Assembly: GCF_017591425.1 (NCBI RefSeq)
Contig: NW_024467120.1
Location: 6,820,001-6,884,000, forward strand
Direction of reading: 5' to 3'
Origin: Ochotona curzoniae
Lineage: Eukaryota; Chordata; Mammalia; Lagomorpha; Ochotonidae
DNA length: 64,000 bases
Shown here: positions 33,464 through 44,472 of the stretch, piece after piece
Layout: every line of letters starts with the position of its first letter
Numbering within the stretch: the first letter of the stretch is position 1
The notes under the pieces: generated by a model
The model's database searches: none
The model's input: only the letters and a program-made list of their open reading frames with translations
Told to the model about the DNA's origin: nothing
Position numbers and translations under genes: made by a program

Positions 33464-33778
33464 ACTTTTTAAGATTTATTTTATTTGTATTGGGAAGTCA
33501 GATATACAGAGAGGAGGAGAGACAGAGAGGAAGATCTTCCGTCCAATGATTCACTCCCCAAGTGAGCTCGACGGCCGGTGCTATGCTGATCCAAAGCCAG
33601 GACACTCTTCTGAGTCTCCCACACAGGGGCAGGACCCCAAGGCTTCAGGCCATCCGTGACTGCTTTCCAAGGCCACAAGCAGGCAGCTGGATGGGAAGCA
33701 GGGCCACCAGTATTAGAACCGGTGCCCATATGGGATCCTGGCTAAAGGCAAAGACTTCAGTCGGTAGGCTAATGTGCC
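33464..33778 (-). mobile_element. C-SINE, full length, with 15-bp target-site duplication
   Basis: 'taagatttattttatttg' reversed tail, 'agagaggaggagagacagag', 'attagaaccggtgcccatat'. The flanks 'agttttctgtctttt' at 33449-33463 and 33779-33793 are identical. Confidence 0.97.
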
Positions 33779-33793
33779 AGTTTTCTGTCTTTT

Positions 33794-34132
33794 CAAAGCA
33801 AGACAAAAGGAGAAAAAGGAGTTTCAAGTCCAGAAAAGGCTCTTATTGATGCAATAATTCCATCAATGTTCAGATGTATCCCATGCCCAAAGTTCTTGCT
33901 CTATATCCACTTCCTGGGAGAAGTCAACCTATAGGATAATGTCCTGGGCAGGATCTGTGTGTGCCAACAAAGCACGCATGCTAATTTCCTGTGTACATCT
34001 GAGAAACACTGCATGTGCTACAAGGCATCTTAAGTGTTTACATTCCAGGGGAAAGAAGTAACACCACATTAACAACATTCACATCGAAACACACACTGGA
34101 AGAACTGGGATTTCTAAGACCCAATTAAAAAT
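33794..34132. other. No feature recognised
   Basis: Short interval between two SINEs with no supportable exon or repeat. Confidence 0.4.
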
Positions 34133-34142
34133 GTAGGAAGAA

Positions 34143-34474
34143 AGGCCCAGCGGCATGGCCTAGTGGCTAAAGTCCTCCCTTTGAATGCGCTGGGATCCCA
34201 TATGGGCACCGGTTCTAATCCCGGCAGCTCCACTTCCCATCCAGCTCCCTGCTTGTGACCTGGGAAAGCAGTAGAGGAAGGTCCAAAGCTTTGGGACCCT
34301 GCACCCATGGGGGAGACCTGGAAGAAGTTCCTGGCTCCTGGCTTCAGATCGGCACAGCACCAACCATTGCTGTCACTTGTGGAGTGAATCATTGGACAGA
34401 AGATCTTCCCCTCTGTCTCTCCTCCTCTCTGTCTATCTGACTTTCCAATAAATAAATAAATCTTACCAAAAAAA
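34143..34474 (+). mobile_element. C-SINE, full length, with 10-bp target-site duplication
   Basis: 'ggcccagcggcatggcctag' head, 'atcccatatgggcaccggttc', 'ctgggaaagcagtagagg', tail 'aataaataaataaatctt'. The flanks 'gtaggaagaa' at 34133-34142 and 34475-34484 match. Confidence 0.95.
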
Positions 34475-34629
34475 GTAGGAAGAAGGCTTCCATTGAAAAA
34501 TAACATAGTAATGAACTGCACAACTATAAATTCAAAACACTTCTTGCTTGTTAGAATGTGAAAAGAAAAATCAATAACCATGCCAGTTGTTTGGAAGAGT
34601 TGGCGAAACAAAACAGTGAATACGGTGTG

Positions 34630-34917
34630 GGTTAGGCGAGTAGTGTAGTGGTTAACACAGTCAGACGCCTGTGTGCTGCATCACACTGCCTGCGTCTGAG
34701 TCCCATCTGCGCTCCTGCTTCCAGCTTCCTGTTAAGGTGCTCCAAGGAAGGTAGCAATGATGACTCAGGTAAGTTATCCTAACACCCACGTGGGAGATCT
34801 GGATCAAGTTTTCTACATGTAGACTTTGGAGAACTCTGACAGACAAGAGTCTCTCTCTCTCTATCTATCTATCTATTTTGCTATCTCTTTCTCTCTTTCT
34901 CATTTCTCTGCTTCTCA
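34630..34917 (+). mobile_element. Old C-SINE variant
   Basis: 'aggcgagtagtgtagtggttaac' head, 'cctgcttccagcttcctgtt', 'cacgtgggagatctgg' and a TC/TATC-rich tail. Confidence 0.65.
34849..34878. repeat. (TC)n/(TATC)n microsatellite
   Basis: TC units run into about five TATC units within the 3' part of a SINE. Confidence 0.85.
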
Positions 34918-35569
34918 AAAGAAAAGTTAAGAAATGAATATTTGACTTACTGATTGCAATTCATCTGCATTTTTACATATCCCAATCCTTTGTGTTTCGT
35001 ACAATATCCTGAGCATGAGTTTTGGTTCAACGCAATCATGCAGTTGTCTCTCCACTCCCACCTTCGCTGCTCAGGGCAGGCAGTGCTCACGGGATTAGTT
35101 CTCATGTCTGCGCTCCACATGGTACTACACATATCTGGCAATGCGTACATTATGATTTTTACTGTTAATGAACTTTGCTCTGATGAGATACCCTAACACT
35201 CCATTTCTTCTCAATCATGCAGTTAACAATAACTGGATGTTCTCTTCTAGTCCCATAATTTTTAAATATCTGAGACTCATTCTAAGCCAATTCCTTTTCT
35301 CATCCTTGACTCTTTCTTGAAATGACCCCTTTTAGTTCAGCCAAATGTAAACAAAACGAAATCTTAGCTCCGCTCTTAAAAGAGCTGTTTAGACTATGAT
35401 TTGTTCCAGGCCAACGCTTTTCAAAGGGGAGAATCTGATCTCTGAGGAATCCTGGAAGGCGAACCATGCCAGGCATAGGAGTCCAGGATGTTAAAATACA
35501 TGCATTTCTTCATCATAACTTATATTGGGAAAAAATTACATTTAGATCCAAGTAAATAGTTCCTCGGCA
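34918..35569. other. No feature recognised
   Basis: No exon or repeat could be supported. Confidence 0.45.
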
Positions 35570-35905
35570 TGAAAAACCACTTCCATGATTTAAAAATGCA
35601 TCTTATAATCCATCTTATTTCTAAATGGATTATACTGTATGATTTCTTTTATAAGAAATGCCCCAAACGGACAAAGCTATAGAGACACAGAGTAGATTGG
35701 TGCTTGCCTCGGGCTGGGAGGTCAAGACTGCAGGAAATGGGGAGTGAGCTGCTAATGGGTATGGGATTTCTTTTGGTTAATGAAGAAATTCTAAAAGTAG
35801 ATTGTAGTGATGCTAGCTTAACTCAGTGAACATCCTGAAAACATTGAACCATATATTTGAAAAGGGCAAGTTTTGTAACATATGTACGATATCCCAGTAG
35901 AGCTG
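35570..35905 (+). mobile_element. Old L1 3' UTR fragment
   Basis: 'ttggtgcttgcctcgggctggg', 'gaaatggggagtgagctgctaatgggtatggg', 'agtgatgctagcttaactcagtgaac' and 'accatatatttgaaaagggc' are classic L1 3' UTR order. Confidence 0.8.
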
Positions 35906-35927
35906 TTATTTTAAATTTTAAATATTT

Positions 35928-36276
35928 TAAATATCTATTTCATTTTACTTTTAATGTATTTGAAAAGAAGAGTTACAGAGCAAAAGGGAAAGACAGAAAG
36001 AGAGAGAAAAAAGAGATTTTCAGTCACTGGTTCATTCCCCCAAAAGCTGCAAGAGCTAAGGCTGGGCCAGATGGAAGCCAGAACCCCAGAAATCCATCCT
36101 GGTCCCCCATTTGGGTGGCAGGGGTTGAGTACTCGGGTGATGTCCTCCTGGTTTTCCAGGAACAGTCACAGGGTGCTGGATTAGAAGCACACCTGCAGAA
36201 CCCAAGCCAACGCCCTGATCTGGGATCCTAGCATCAAAGAAGATAACTTAATCTACTGCACACAATACCAGCCCCT
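35928..36276 (-). mobile_element. C-SINE, diverged
   Basis: 'gtatttgaaaagaagagttacagag', 'cactggttcattcccccaaaagc', 'gctgggccagatggaagccag' and 'cacacaataccagcccc'. Confidence 0.8.
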
Positions 36277-36565
36277 GCAATCGAAAAAAAGAAAAGCTTG
36301 ATTCATATAATTCCCATCAAACATTATGAAAATGATAAACAATAGTATATGATCAAAAGATATCAATTGGAAATTCACAAAAGGAGGCCCACAATGTTTC
36401 AAATCAGTTTTAAAACAGATGCAGGTTCAGAACACGCTAAACAAAGCAAGCTATTCCAACACGTTATATTGACCAAAAATGTAATTCTAAATGAATGTAA
36501 CATATACACCTCATGGGAATGTAAACTGACACGGCAGCTTCGGAGTACAATTTGGCAACACCTCA

Positions 36566-37243
36566 GGCCTGGTGCAATGGCTCAGAGGCTAAATGCTCAC
36601 CTTGCAAGAGCCACGATCCCTTATGGGTGCCAGTTCTAATCCAAGCTGTTCTACTTCCTATCCATATCCCTACCTGTGCCTGGAGGGCAGTAGAGGATGG
36701 TCCAACGCTTTGAGATCTTATACATGCATGAGAAACCTAGAAGAAACTCCTGGCTCCTGGCGTTGGATTGACTCAGCTTCAGCCATTGTGGCCACTTGGT
36801 GGGTGAACCAGTGGATGGAAGCTCTTTTTCCATGTCTCCTTCTCTGTTTAAATCTGCCTTTCCAGGACCTGGCACGGTGGCGTTGCAGCTAAAGACCTCG
36901 CCTTGAACATGCCAGGATCCCATATGGGTGACGGTTCTAATCCTGGCAGCTCCACTTCCCATCCAGCTCCCTTCTTGTGGCCGGAGAAGGCAGTCAAGGA
37001 CAGCCCAATGCTTTGGGACCCTGCACCCGGGTGGGAGACCTGGAGGAAGTTTCTGGACCCTGGCTCTGGATCGGCACAGCACTGGCCCTTGCAACCACTT
37101 GGGGAGTGAATCATCAGATGGAAGATCTTCCTCTCGATTTCTCCTCCTCTCTGTATATCTGACTTTGTAATAAAAATAAATAAATCTTTAAAAAAAAAAT
37201 CTGCCTTTCCAATAAAAGTAAATAAACGTTAAAAAAAAGAAAA
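36566..37243 (+). mobile_element. C-SINE (outer copy) with target-site duplication, itself interrupted
   Basis: Head 'ggcctggtgcaatggctcag' to 36864, then resuming at 37197 with 'ctgcctttccaataaaagtaaataaacg'. Flanks at 36547-36565 and 37244-37262 agree at 18 of 19 positions. Confidence 0.95.
36865..37196 (+). mobile_element. C-SINE (inner copy) inserted in the tail of another C-SINE
   Basis: 'ggacctggcacggtggcgtt' head to 'aataaaaataaataaatcttt' and poly-A. It is flanked by a perfect 15-bp duplicate 'aaatctgcctttcca' (36850-36864 and 37197-37211), which is the outer SINE's own tail. Confidence 0.97.
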
Positions 37244-37545
37244 ACAATTTGGCAACAACTCAAAGGCGAAAGCAAGCACAGCCTACCACACGGCAGTTTG
37301 GCTTCTCAGAGCATGCCCGCCAGCGCGAGCAACAAGGCATGCACAAGAACACCCATGAGCATCGCTGGCAATGGGAAGCTGCAGGTCACTCAAACAGTCG
37401 TCCACAGGCAGTAGAGGGTCCAAATGCAGAGTGTGCGCCCAGTGCAATAAAACTACAGAGCCCCAAAAGTGCACTTGCTAACACAAAAAAGAAAGAAAAT
37501 TCACAAACATTTCTACAGAATTTTTTAAGACAATGTAGAATAGGA

Positions 37546-38059
37546 AAAAAAAAATTAAATTATGCCTTGAAGTCCCATTGTGGATAGGGTGATCTTTGGC
37601 GTATCTGCTAGAACTGGGTCAGTTTGCCTCTAAATTTTAGGAACCCTCACAGAAAGGGAAATGTGATCGCTGCAGAATTAAACTGTGATTTTAAAGCACA
37701 CTGCTATTCCTGGCCTTAAGATCAAACGGAAATGCGCCAACAGCGCAAGATGGGCAAAATGTGACACCTTCAACATCATGCTCTGGGCCACAAGACTGAC
37801 TTTTCACTTCCTCAAAGACGTGTCTAGGAGCTTTGATCTCCACATGTCTAGTTTTATTGAAGATTCCAGTCTGAGAGCAGAGGTTAGAAACTGGAATACC
37901 CAAAATATTTTGTTTGGCCAGAACAGGCGTTACATCTTTAAAGTTTGACTTCCATTGGCCGAGACATTTACCCCTTTGAATTGTGCTGCCCATTACAACT
38001 TAGAGTATTGAGGAAGCTGTTCTGAGCCTGCACAGGTTGGAATGACAGCTAAGTGTCAC
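37546..38059. other. No feature recognised
   Basis: No supportable exon or repeat. An open frame at 37685-37948 matches no family I recognise. Confidence 0.4.
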
Positions 38060-38380
38060 ATACAGGGCTCGATTGGATAAAATCCCCACCTCGCAAGGTC
38101 TGGATCCCCTATGTGCACCAGTTCATGTCCTAGCTGCTCTATTTCCCATCCAGCTCCCTGCTTGTAGCCTGGGAAAGGACAGCCCAAAGCCTTGGGACCC
38201 TGCACTCACATGGGAGACCCAGAAGAAGCTCCTGGCACCTGGCTTCAGATTAGCTCAGCTGTGGCCATTGCAGCCACTGGGAGAGTGAACCAGCGAATGG
38301 AAGATAGTTCTCTCTGTCTCTCCTTCTCTCTATCAATCTGATTTGCCTTTCCAATAAAAACAAATAAATCTTTGGAGGGA
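38060..38380 (+). mobile_element. C-SINE, diverged head
   Basis: 'atcccctatgtgcaccagttc', 'catccagctccctgcttgtagcctggg', 'catgggagacccagaag' and 'ttgcctttccaataaaaac'. Confidence 0.9.
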
Positions 38381-38960
38381 AAAAAAGTCACGTGCAGCAA
38401 TGCACAGAATACTCCTGCAAGTGGCTCATGAGATGGGATATCTGAATTTAGTATGTAATGTGTCCTTTATTCTGACGTCAGAGTCACCAGTGGCTGCTGG
38501 TAGAGCTTTAGCAGGTCACGGCCCCTGCATTTTTGGCTTTATTCATCCTCGTGCTCAGGACTGCACGTCTGGGCTGCCTGTCTGGCCTCTGAGTGTGTTT
38601 TTGCCTGTGCCTCTTATTGTCGCTGACAGTTATTCATCCACCGTCGAACGCTCTTTCGACCTGAGAGGTGTGGGCTCTGTGTCAGAAGGATACTTACCAT
38701 CCACAGGTGAGCATGGGCTGGCTGACAGCTTCACTCCATAGGACAAGGAACAGGGCCGTGGGGAGGCAGGGGAGAGCTTCTCAGGAAGACTCAAGGCCAA
38801 GGTCAGGTCAGCTGAGCTGCGGGGATTCAAGGGGGAACAGTTCTCTAAAAATGAAACTATCCTATCTGTTCTTAAAAATAAAATTAAAAAAAAAACCTCC
38901 AAAATGTACAGTGCGGAGAAGCGGGGTTGTGAAACACTAGCAGTGGTGAAGTTGATGAAC
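38381..38960. other. No gene recognised; GC-richer stretch with a CRE palindrome
   Basis: TGACGTCA at 38473-38480 is a perfect CRE. A donor-like CAG|GTGAGC at about 38705 and open frames on both strands exist, but no acceptor pairing or known protein similarity was seen. Confidence 0.4.
38473..38480. promoter_or_regulatory. Perfect CRE palindrome TGACGTCA
   Basis: Contains an intact CpG in CpG-poor surroundings. It may be a CREB/ATF site; no promoter could be identified around it. Confidence 0.25.
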
Positions 38961-39066
38961 GACTTTGTACCCACACAAAGCAAATTTGGACTTTGTCCTG
39001 AAGGCAATAAGAAGTCAATGAAAAGTTTTAAGTGGAGGAATAAACTCCTATCATTTTTACTTTCAA
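38961..39066 (+). repeat. Ancient dispersed mammalian repeat fragment
   Basis: 'atttggactttgtcctgaaggcaataagaagtcaatgaaaag' in short pieces ('tttggactttgtcctgaagg', 'gtcaatgaaaagttttaag') matches the 3' continuation of the family seen at 19.4 kb. Confidence 0.5.
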
Positions 39067-39077
39067 AAGTCCACCAG

Positions 39078-39423
39078 GGGCCCGGTACAGTGGCCCAGTG
39101 GCTAAAGTCCTTGCCTTGAACGCGCTGGGATTCCATATGGGTGCCGGTTTTAATACCAGCTGCTCCACTTCCCATCCAGCTCCCTGCTTGTGGCCTGGGA
39201 AAGCAACCGAGGATGACCCTAAGCCTTGGGACCCTGCACCTGTGTGGGAGACCTGGAAGAGCTCCTGGCTCCTGGCTTCAGATAGGCACAGCTCCAGCCA
39301 TTGAAGTCACTTGGAGTGTGAATTATTAGACAGAAAATCTTCCCCTCTGTCTCTACTCCTCTCTCTATGTATCTGACTTTGCAATAAAAATAAATAAATC
39401 TTTAAACAAAAAAAGAAATAAAT
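39078..39423 (+). mobile_element. C-SINE, full length, with 11-bp target-site duplication
   Basis: 'gggcccggtacagtggccc' head, 'ctgggaaagcaaccgagg', tail 'gcaataaaaataaataaatc'. The flanks 'aagtccaccag' at 39067-39077 and 39424-39434 match. Confidence 0.96.
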
Positions 39424-39767
39424 AAGTCCACCAGAATTACCATATGGATATGATATAGTGACCCCATATCTGGGTATATACTCAAAAGAATTGAAAATAA
39501 CATCTCAAAGTAATCGCTGTGCACCAATATTCACAGAAGCATCATTATCAAGGCAGAAAGGGATGCAAATGTACTTCGGTGGATGAAAGAATCAAGACAA
39601 TGTGGTTTTACACCCACTTGGATATTAATCTACTTTTAAAAGGAATAAAATTCTGCTGTATGCTTCTGCATGGATAAAAACTTGAGAATATATACTAAAA
39701 GGAGTAAGTTAGTTGCAAAAGGACAAGCAAGGAATAAATAGTGATGTTTTCTTATATAAGGGTTAGT

Positions 39768-39995
39768 TTTGGTGTCAGCATTGTGGCATAGCACGTAAAG
39801 CCACCACCCGTAACACTGGCGTCCTGTATGAGTGCCAGTTCTAGTCCTGGCTGCTCTACTTCTGATCCAGCTCTTGGCTAGTGGTCTGCGAAAAGTAACG
39901 GGAAATATCCCATGGGCTTGGACTTCCAGCATGTGAGAGAGCTAGAAGAAGCTCACAGCTCCTGCCTTTGGCTTGGCCCAGCCCCAGCTATTGAA
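39768..39995 (+). mobile_element. Old C-SINE, tail missing
   Basis: 'tggtgtcagcattgtggcata' head, 'gagtgccagttctagtcctgg', 'cttctgatccagctcttgg', 'tttggcttggcccagcccc'. Confidence 0.75.
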
Positions 39996-39997
39996 TA

Positions 39998-40165
39998 CAA
40001 AATTTATTTTTATTTATTTGAGTGACAGATAGCCACCAGTGTATCCAAAACAGGTGCAATCAAAAGGTCAGGCCAAAGAAGATGTACTAGCAGGGATCTG
40101 GATTGGAAGTGGAGCTGCCAGGACTATACCTACTCTCTGATGAGGCTGAAACAGCTGTGCCCTCG
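39998..40165 (-). mobile_element. C-SINE fragment in inverted pair
   Basis: 'aaaatttatttttatttatttg' reversed tail, then 'gatctggattggaagtggagctgcc'. It follows a plus-strand copy directly. Confidence 0.6.
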
Positions 40166-40429
40166 GATTTGTCTGATATGAGGTGCCAGAAGTAGTCAAA
40201 TTTATAGAACTGGAGTATAATGATGGTTTCCAGGAGCTGGGGGCGGGGGAGGGGAAGGAACCTGGAGAATTTTGGCTTAATGAATGCAGTTTCCATTCTA
40301 GATGTGAATAGAGGGTGTTGAGATTGGGCCTAACACTACAGAATCTGTATTTTACCAGGCTAACAAAACAAAATGAAATGAAATGAATCCACGGCAACCA
40401 TCGTCTCTTGCTAACACTACGCGTAAGCC

Positions 40430-41070
40430 TCCAAACTGATCCCTGCAAAAGCTCTTGATCCCTTCCAGTTTATTCTTCATGCAGCAGAGTGTTCATTCCG
40501 AATCACAAGTCAGGTCTTGTCAACACTGCCGGAGAGCTTTCCAAAAGCATCCAGGTCTTTGTCATCTGCTGTCTGGCCACCACCCTGGCCTCATCTGCCT
40601 TCAGCCCCCAGCTCTCTCCCACTTTCACCAGATTCTTTAAAGACAAGCTCCCTATCATAGGATGCATTTATTGTTGTTGTTTTGTTTTGTTTGTTCTTTT
40701 TACCCAGGAACATTCCTTCCTCTGAGCTACAACTACTTGCTTCCTACTTTGTTTTGCTCAAATGTCACCTCTCAAACATCTCCCTTACACTTAGCCTTAG
40801 CCGAAAGGCCGAGAAGCAATAAGCATCTTCTTGAATCATCCTGTCTGAAAACATCACCTCTTCTTAGCTATGGCCCTAACACCCACCCACCATTCTGTCA
40901 CTTCTCCACCTGTGAATCTGCTCATTACCTGTCTACTGTGATACGAGTTCCAGAAAGCAGAACCTTTGCTTTGACCATTACTGAATCCCCAGGGCCTGGA
41001 AGACTATATGGCATGTGGGAAAAATTCATTAAATATTTACTGAATAAACAGATAGTTAAATTTGTATCTT
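40430..41070 (+). mobile_element. L2 LINE 3' part
   Basis: L2 landmarks in order: 'gcagcagagtgttcattccg', 'ccaccctggcctcatctgcc', 'tttgctcaaatgtcacctctc', 'gaatctgctcattacctgtc' and the ending 'atccccagggcctgg…cattaaatatttactgaataaa'. Ancient and non-coding. Confidence 0.75.
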
Positions 41071-41079
41071 AGAAAGATT

Positions 41080-41415
41080 TTTGCAAATGGGTTGTAGTTG
41101 GAGAGAAGACAGAGAAGCAAGCTGTGGGCAGCAGTTCTTGCAAAAAGTAACTCAGATGATACCAGTAGAGCGGCAGTGGCATCCCAAGATGATTTGAGGA
41201 TGCAGAAACTTTTTTTTTTTAGAAGGCACCATGAAGAGGCTGGTTGGAGAACTCATTCATTGAGCTGGGATGTCAGGAGAAGATGAACTAGCAAGGTTTT
41301 AAACTCCTACTCGATCCCAGTAGAGATGTCTAGTGGACAATTCGATATGTACAACAAACAGTATGATCAAGACTATAATGTGAATTTTAGAGCTCATAAA
41401 TGAAATCTTAGTGGA
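41080..41415 (+). repeat. Ancient dispersed mammalian repeat fragment
   Basis: 'agtagagatgtctagtggacaattcgatatg' (as 'gtagagatgtctagtgg' and 'acaattcgatatg') and 'gagctcataaatgaa' match another part of the family seen at 17.4, 19.4 and 49.8 kb. Confidence 0.45.
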
Positions 41416-42791
41416 AATTTTGATAACTGTTGAGCCGCAGTTAGTTGGAGCTTATACATTTGAACAAGTATTTGAATGCACATACTCAATGTTGCCAATT
41501 AATTTCAGACTCATATGCTTTCATAGTCTGCCAAGCTGGTCGAATTTTAGAAACTGTATACGGAATGCAGGAAATGAAACTTCTATTTAAAAATTAAAAG
41601 TAAATCCTTTCTCTTTCTCTGTCATTGCAGCTGAATCAACTTTCACGGGTGATAACCAATCCTCAAGCTACTTATGGTTTAACTTATCTACATAAATATG
41701 TAAATCAATGTTCAGATTTTCCAAAAACATCATTGTCCTTTATATATAAAGAGGTCTCCTAATCCAACTTTACCACTTCACCCATGAAGAAATACTTTTC
41801 CAGAGACAGTAATGGCATGCCAAAGGTGACACCACAGGCTAGAATACCAAGCAGTTCATCTCCACCTCTAAGCAGAGCGTAACTACTAACGTGCTGTTTG
41901 ACTTTGTCTTTTAGTTTCTCTTTGGAAGAGCTCCTTCAGGTTGCGCATTGTACCCTGTCCTAGGCTACCTGGTTGCCCCGCAGTTACACACTTGTATCTC
42001 TCAGCAAGGCTGTTGTCAGACATTGAGTTTTCACCGTTGATTACCTTTCAGCAAAATATGAATCCCTGCTAAACACATAGGGGGACTGCTGGAGAATAAA
42101 AATATGACCTCCAAGGTATGTTCCGATTTCACAGGTCTAAAAAGGATGGCTGCTTCTAACTTACAGGGTCAAAGTCTAGATTTTTTTTTTGATACCATTC
42201 AAAAGCTGGTCTTCCTGAATTTGTTAATTCCTGTAAAAGCATTACCAGAAAGTGTCTAGAGAGCAAAACTTAACATCTGCTTTGATAGTATTAAGTATGA
42301 TCTACTGCCCAGAGCTATCATTTTTCTGTGTGTTCCAGACACCAATTATGGCAGATCGTTTGAATGGCCACCCCCAAAACATTCACAGACGCTTCTTGCC
42401 CTTACGACAAAAGATGCCTCCTTGCAGCTGGAAGAGGTCAAGTGTCCCTGTTCATGACCATGAAACCCAAGCAGAAGCCTTTCTGGACGAATGCCTTTGG
42501 AAGTTGGCATGGCCCTGCTGAGATGGTCTGACCTACAGCCGCAATCCTGCCTTTATGAAGCAATGGGCCAAGGAAGTCACACTCTGACATTGCCTGCCAA
42601 ACTGAAACTCACCAACTCCAACTTTCTTTTTGCATGAGGAAATATTATTATCTTTTCATTTAGGCCACTTAGCTGTCATTTTTTCTCTTTCCAACAGCCA
42701 AATATCATTGTAACTAAACTGCTAGTGAAATAATTTAAATTTTAAAAGTTATAGGATAGGATGGGAAAGGCCAGATTATTTGTGGGTGGGA
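41416..42791. other. No gene recognised; possible MIR remnant near 41.77-41.85 kb
   Basis: 'cacccatgaagaaatac' and 'gccaaaggtgacaccacaggctagaa' near 41777-41845 resemble reversed MIR core. No exon could be supported elsewhere. Confidence 0.4.
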
Positions 42792-43118
42792 CTCAGGGTG
42801 AGCAGCCCTAATCCAAAAATCTGGAATCTCAGAATAATCTTCTGTGAACACCACCAATGCTGAAATGTTTTGAATATAGATATGATGCCACAAGTGGCAA
42901 ATTCCAAAACTGGTATCATGTGACAGGGCACAGTCAGAACACAGGTGCACTAAAGCGTTGTATCAGTTACCTCCAGGCTGCAAATAAGGTATATGAAACA
43001 TAAATTTCATTCATGTATAGACTTGGGTCTCCCATCCCTAAGATAGTTCATTGTGTATATATAAACATTCCAAAATTCAAAAGCTAAAACACTTCTGGTC
43101 CCAAGAATTCTGGATAAC

Positions 43119-43126
<8 letters not shown>
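42792..43126 (+). mobile_element. Tigger-type (pogo/mariner) DNA transposon relic
   Basis: 'gggtgagcagccctaatccaaaaatc' at the left and 'acacttctggtcccaagaattctggataac' at the right match the complementary termini of Tigger3/4-type elements. Inside are 'gatgccacaagtggcaaattcc', 'tgaaacataaatttc' and 'gacttgggtctcccatcccta'. Length (about 335 bp) fits a non-autonomous internally deleted copy; orientation is nominal. Confidence 0.7.

Positions 43127-43175
<49 letters not shown>
43127..43175. repeat. (TG)n microsatellite
   Basis: 24 uninterrupted TG units, exactly at the right end of the Tigger-type element, where its terminal 'actcaacctg' would be expected. Confidence 0.97.
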
Positions 43176-43177
<2 letters not shown>

Positions 43178-44472
43178 AAAATCCCCAACAGCTCCCCCCC
43201 CAATGGGAAACTATTTGTGTTAGGTTTTCTTTACAGGTCCAATTTTTTTCTCTGTTATACAATCACAACCAAGGTTAAAAAACAAAATGACCTAGAATGC
43301 TGGTATCAGAAAACAACTTCTATACACACATAAACTTTCCTACTTTGGCAAGCTCTGAATATCACTGAAAGATTTCAGATAATATCCTAGGAGCATGAAT
43401 TGGTACAAACTACAAGAGACACTGCGAGGGAATCCGACAAGCTGTGTAGGACAGTACACACATGACCAAGGAGATTAGGGGAAATCTGCTTTGCCTAGCC
43501 AGGCCTCGGGTGCTGCTCTTGTCCTCATACAACCTTGGAACAGCCCACTCCCTCATCTGCACAGTACATGGAGTTGCAGCTGACTAAGCAATTGCAAGCG
43601 CTAGGCTCTGTTGCTATTAGTGCCTTGGCCAGATCGCTCTAAACCATCTGCTGGCTTTCCCTGAGTCCGTCATGCTGTAAGGATCCTGGTTCAATCTGTT
43701 CTGCCACCCGCAGCCTGCAGCTCCCTGAGTGACAGTGTTAACCAATTCCAAAGTCCAAGACCTTGCCAACAATGAGTTGTTTCTTTGACCCTTTACGCCT
43801 CTGCTCCCAGTTTCACCAATAACATGGAGAGTGGGTATTTGAAATCCAGAGACACGTCCTCAGTTCTCTAACTTTGCACCAAAAAAAAAAAAAAAAACTA
43901 GGCAAAAGTCGTAACATTATTTTTGTCACTCATCTTAAACCTTCCACTAGTTCACTCTAATAGAATGAATGAGATCTGCGCCTTCGGGCTGTGACACAGC
44001 ACTGCTTAGCGCTGTCAGAGCACCCCCTTCTTCCAGCTGCCACCTTGCGCTTGTACCCCTGCTGTGCGTGTTCCCCTCCTCCCAGGCAACCATCCATAAC
44101 AGGAGAACTGGACACTCAAGAGCGTCCTAGACATTGATTTTTACCCCATCTGGACACTGGCTCTCTCTTTTTTCCTTTGTTTTTGATAATCTTTACCTGG
44201 TTAATTAGGGCACAAAGGAACAAGGGTTAAAATAAAGTGGGTAAGACTATTCTTTCCACATTCTTCTTTTTTTTCTGTATCTGGTGTAAATGGGGAGATA
44301 AAAGGAGAAGCCCCATCCAGTCTCCCACCCATCCCAGGTCCCCGATATGGAGCTTGCTCCAAGGGTCTTGCTCAAGTGGTTTTGATAGTTCAACAGTTAT
44401 GAATTGTTGCCAATCTCACCATTCTAAGCACGATGAAGAGCCTGAAGAATCCTCTGATTGACATAGTCCATC
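43176..44472. other. No gene recognised; possible MIR near 43.67-43.84 kb
   Basis: 'ctggttcaatctgttctgccac', 'gagtgacagtgttaacc' and 'gctcccagtttcaccaataac' look like a decayed forward MIR. The rest shows only short homopolymers (A17 near 43880). Confidence 0.35.

Larger units (their letters stand above)
36300..37545 (+). mobile_element. Old L1 3' UTR, split by nested SINEs
   Basis: 'caaaagatatcaattgg' and 'catgggaatgtaaactgacacgg' lie left of the SINEs; 'cagtttggcttctcagag', 'agaacacccatgagcatcgc' and 'gggaagctgcaggtcactc' lie right of them. The split point is shown by the near-duplicate 'acaatttggcaaca' on both sides. Confidence 0.6.
39435..40345 (+). mobile_element. Old L1 3' UTR, interrupted by SINE sequence
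   Basis: 'gggtatatactcaaaagaattg', 'accaatattcacagaagcatcatt' and 'atggataaaaacttgag' before the SINEs; 'gatggtttccaggagctgggggcgggg' and 'tgttgagattgggcctaac' after them. Confidence 0.7.

Noticed and set aside
34114..34611. 165-codon reverse-strand open frame
   Set aside because: Most of it is the reverse translation of a full-length C-SINE.
38400..38741. Possible exon ending at a CAG|GTGAGC donor near 38705
   Set aside because: No convincing acceptor, no known protein similarity and no partner exon in the window; donor-like sequences are common by chance.
38630..39175. 181-codon reverse-strand open frame
   Set aside because: It starts inside a SINE, crosses an old repeat and non-repetitive DNA, and shows no domain or known similarity.
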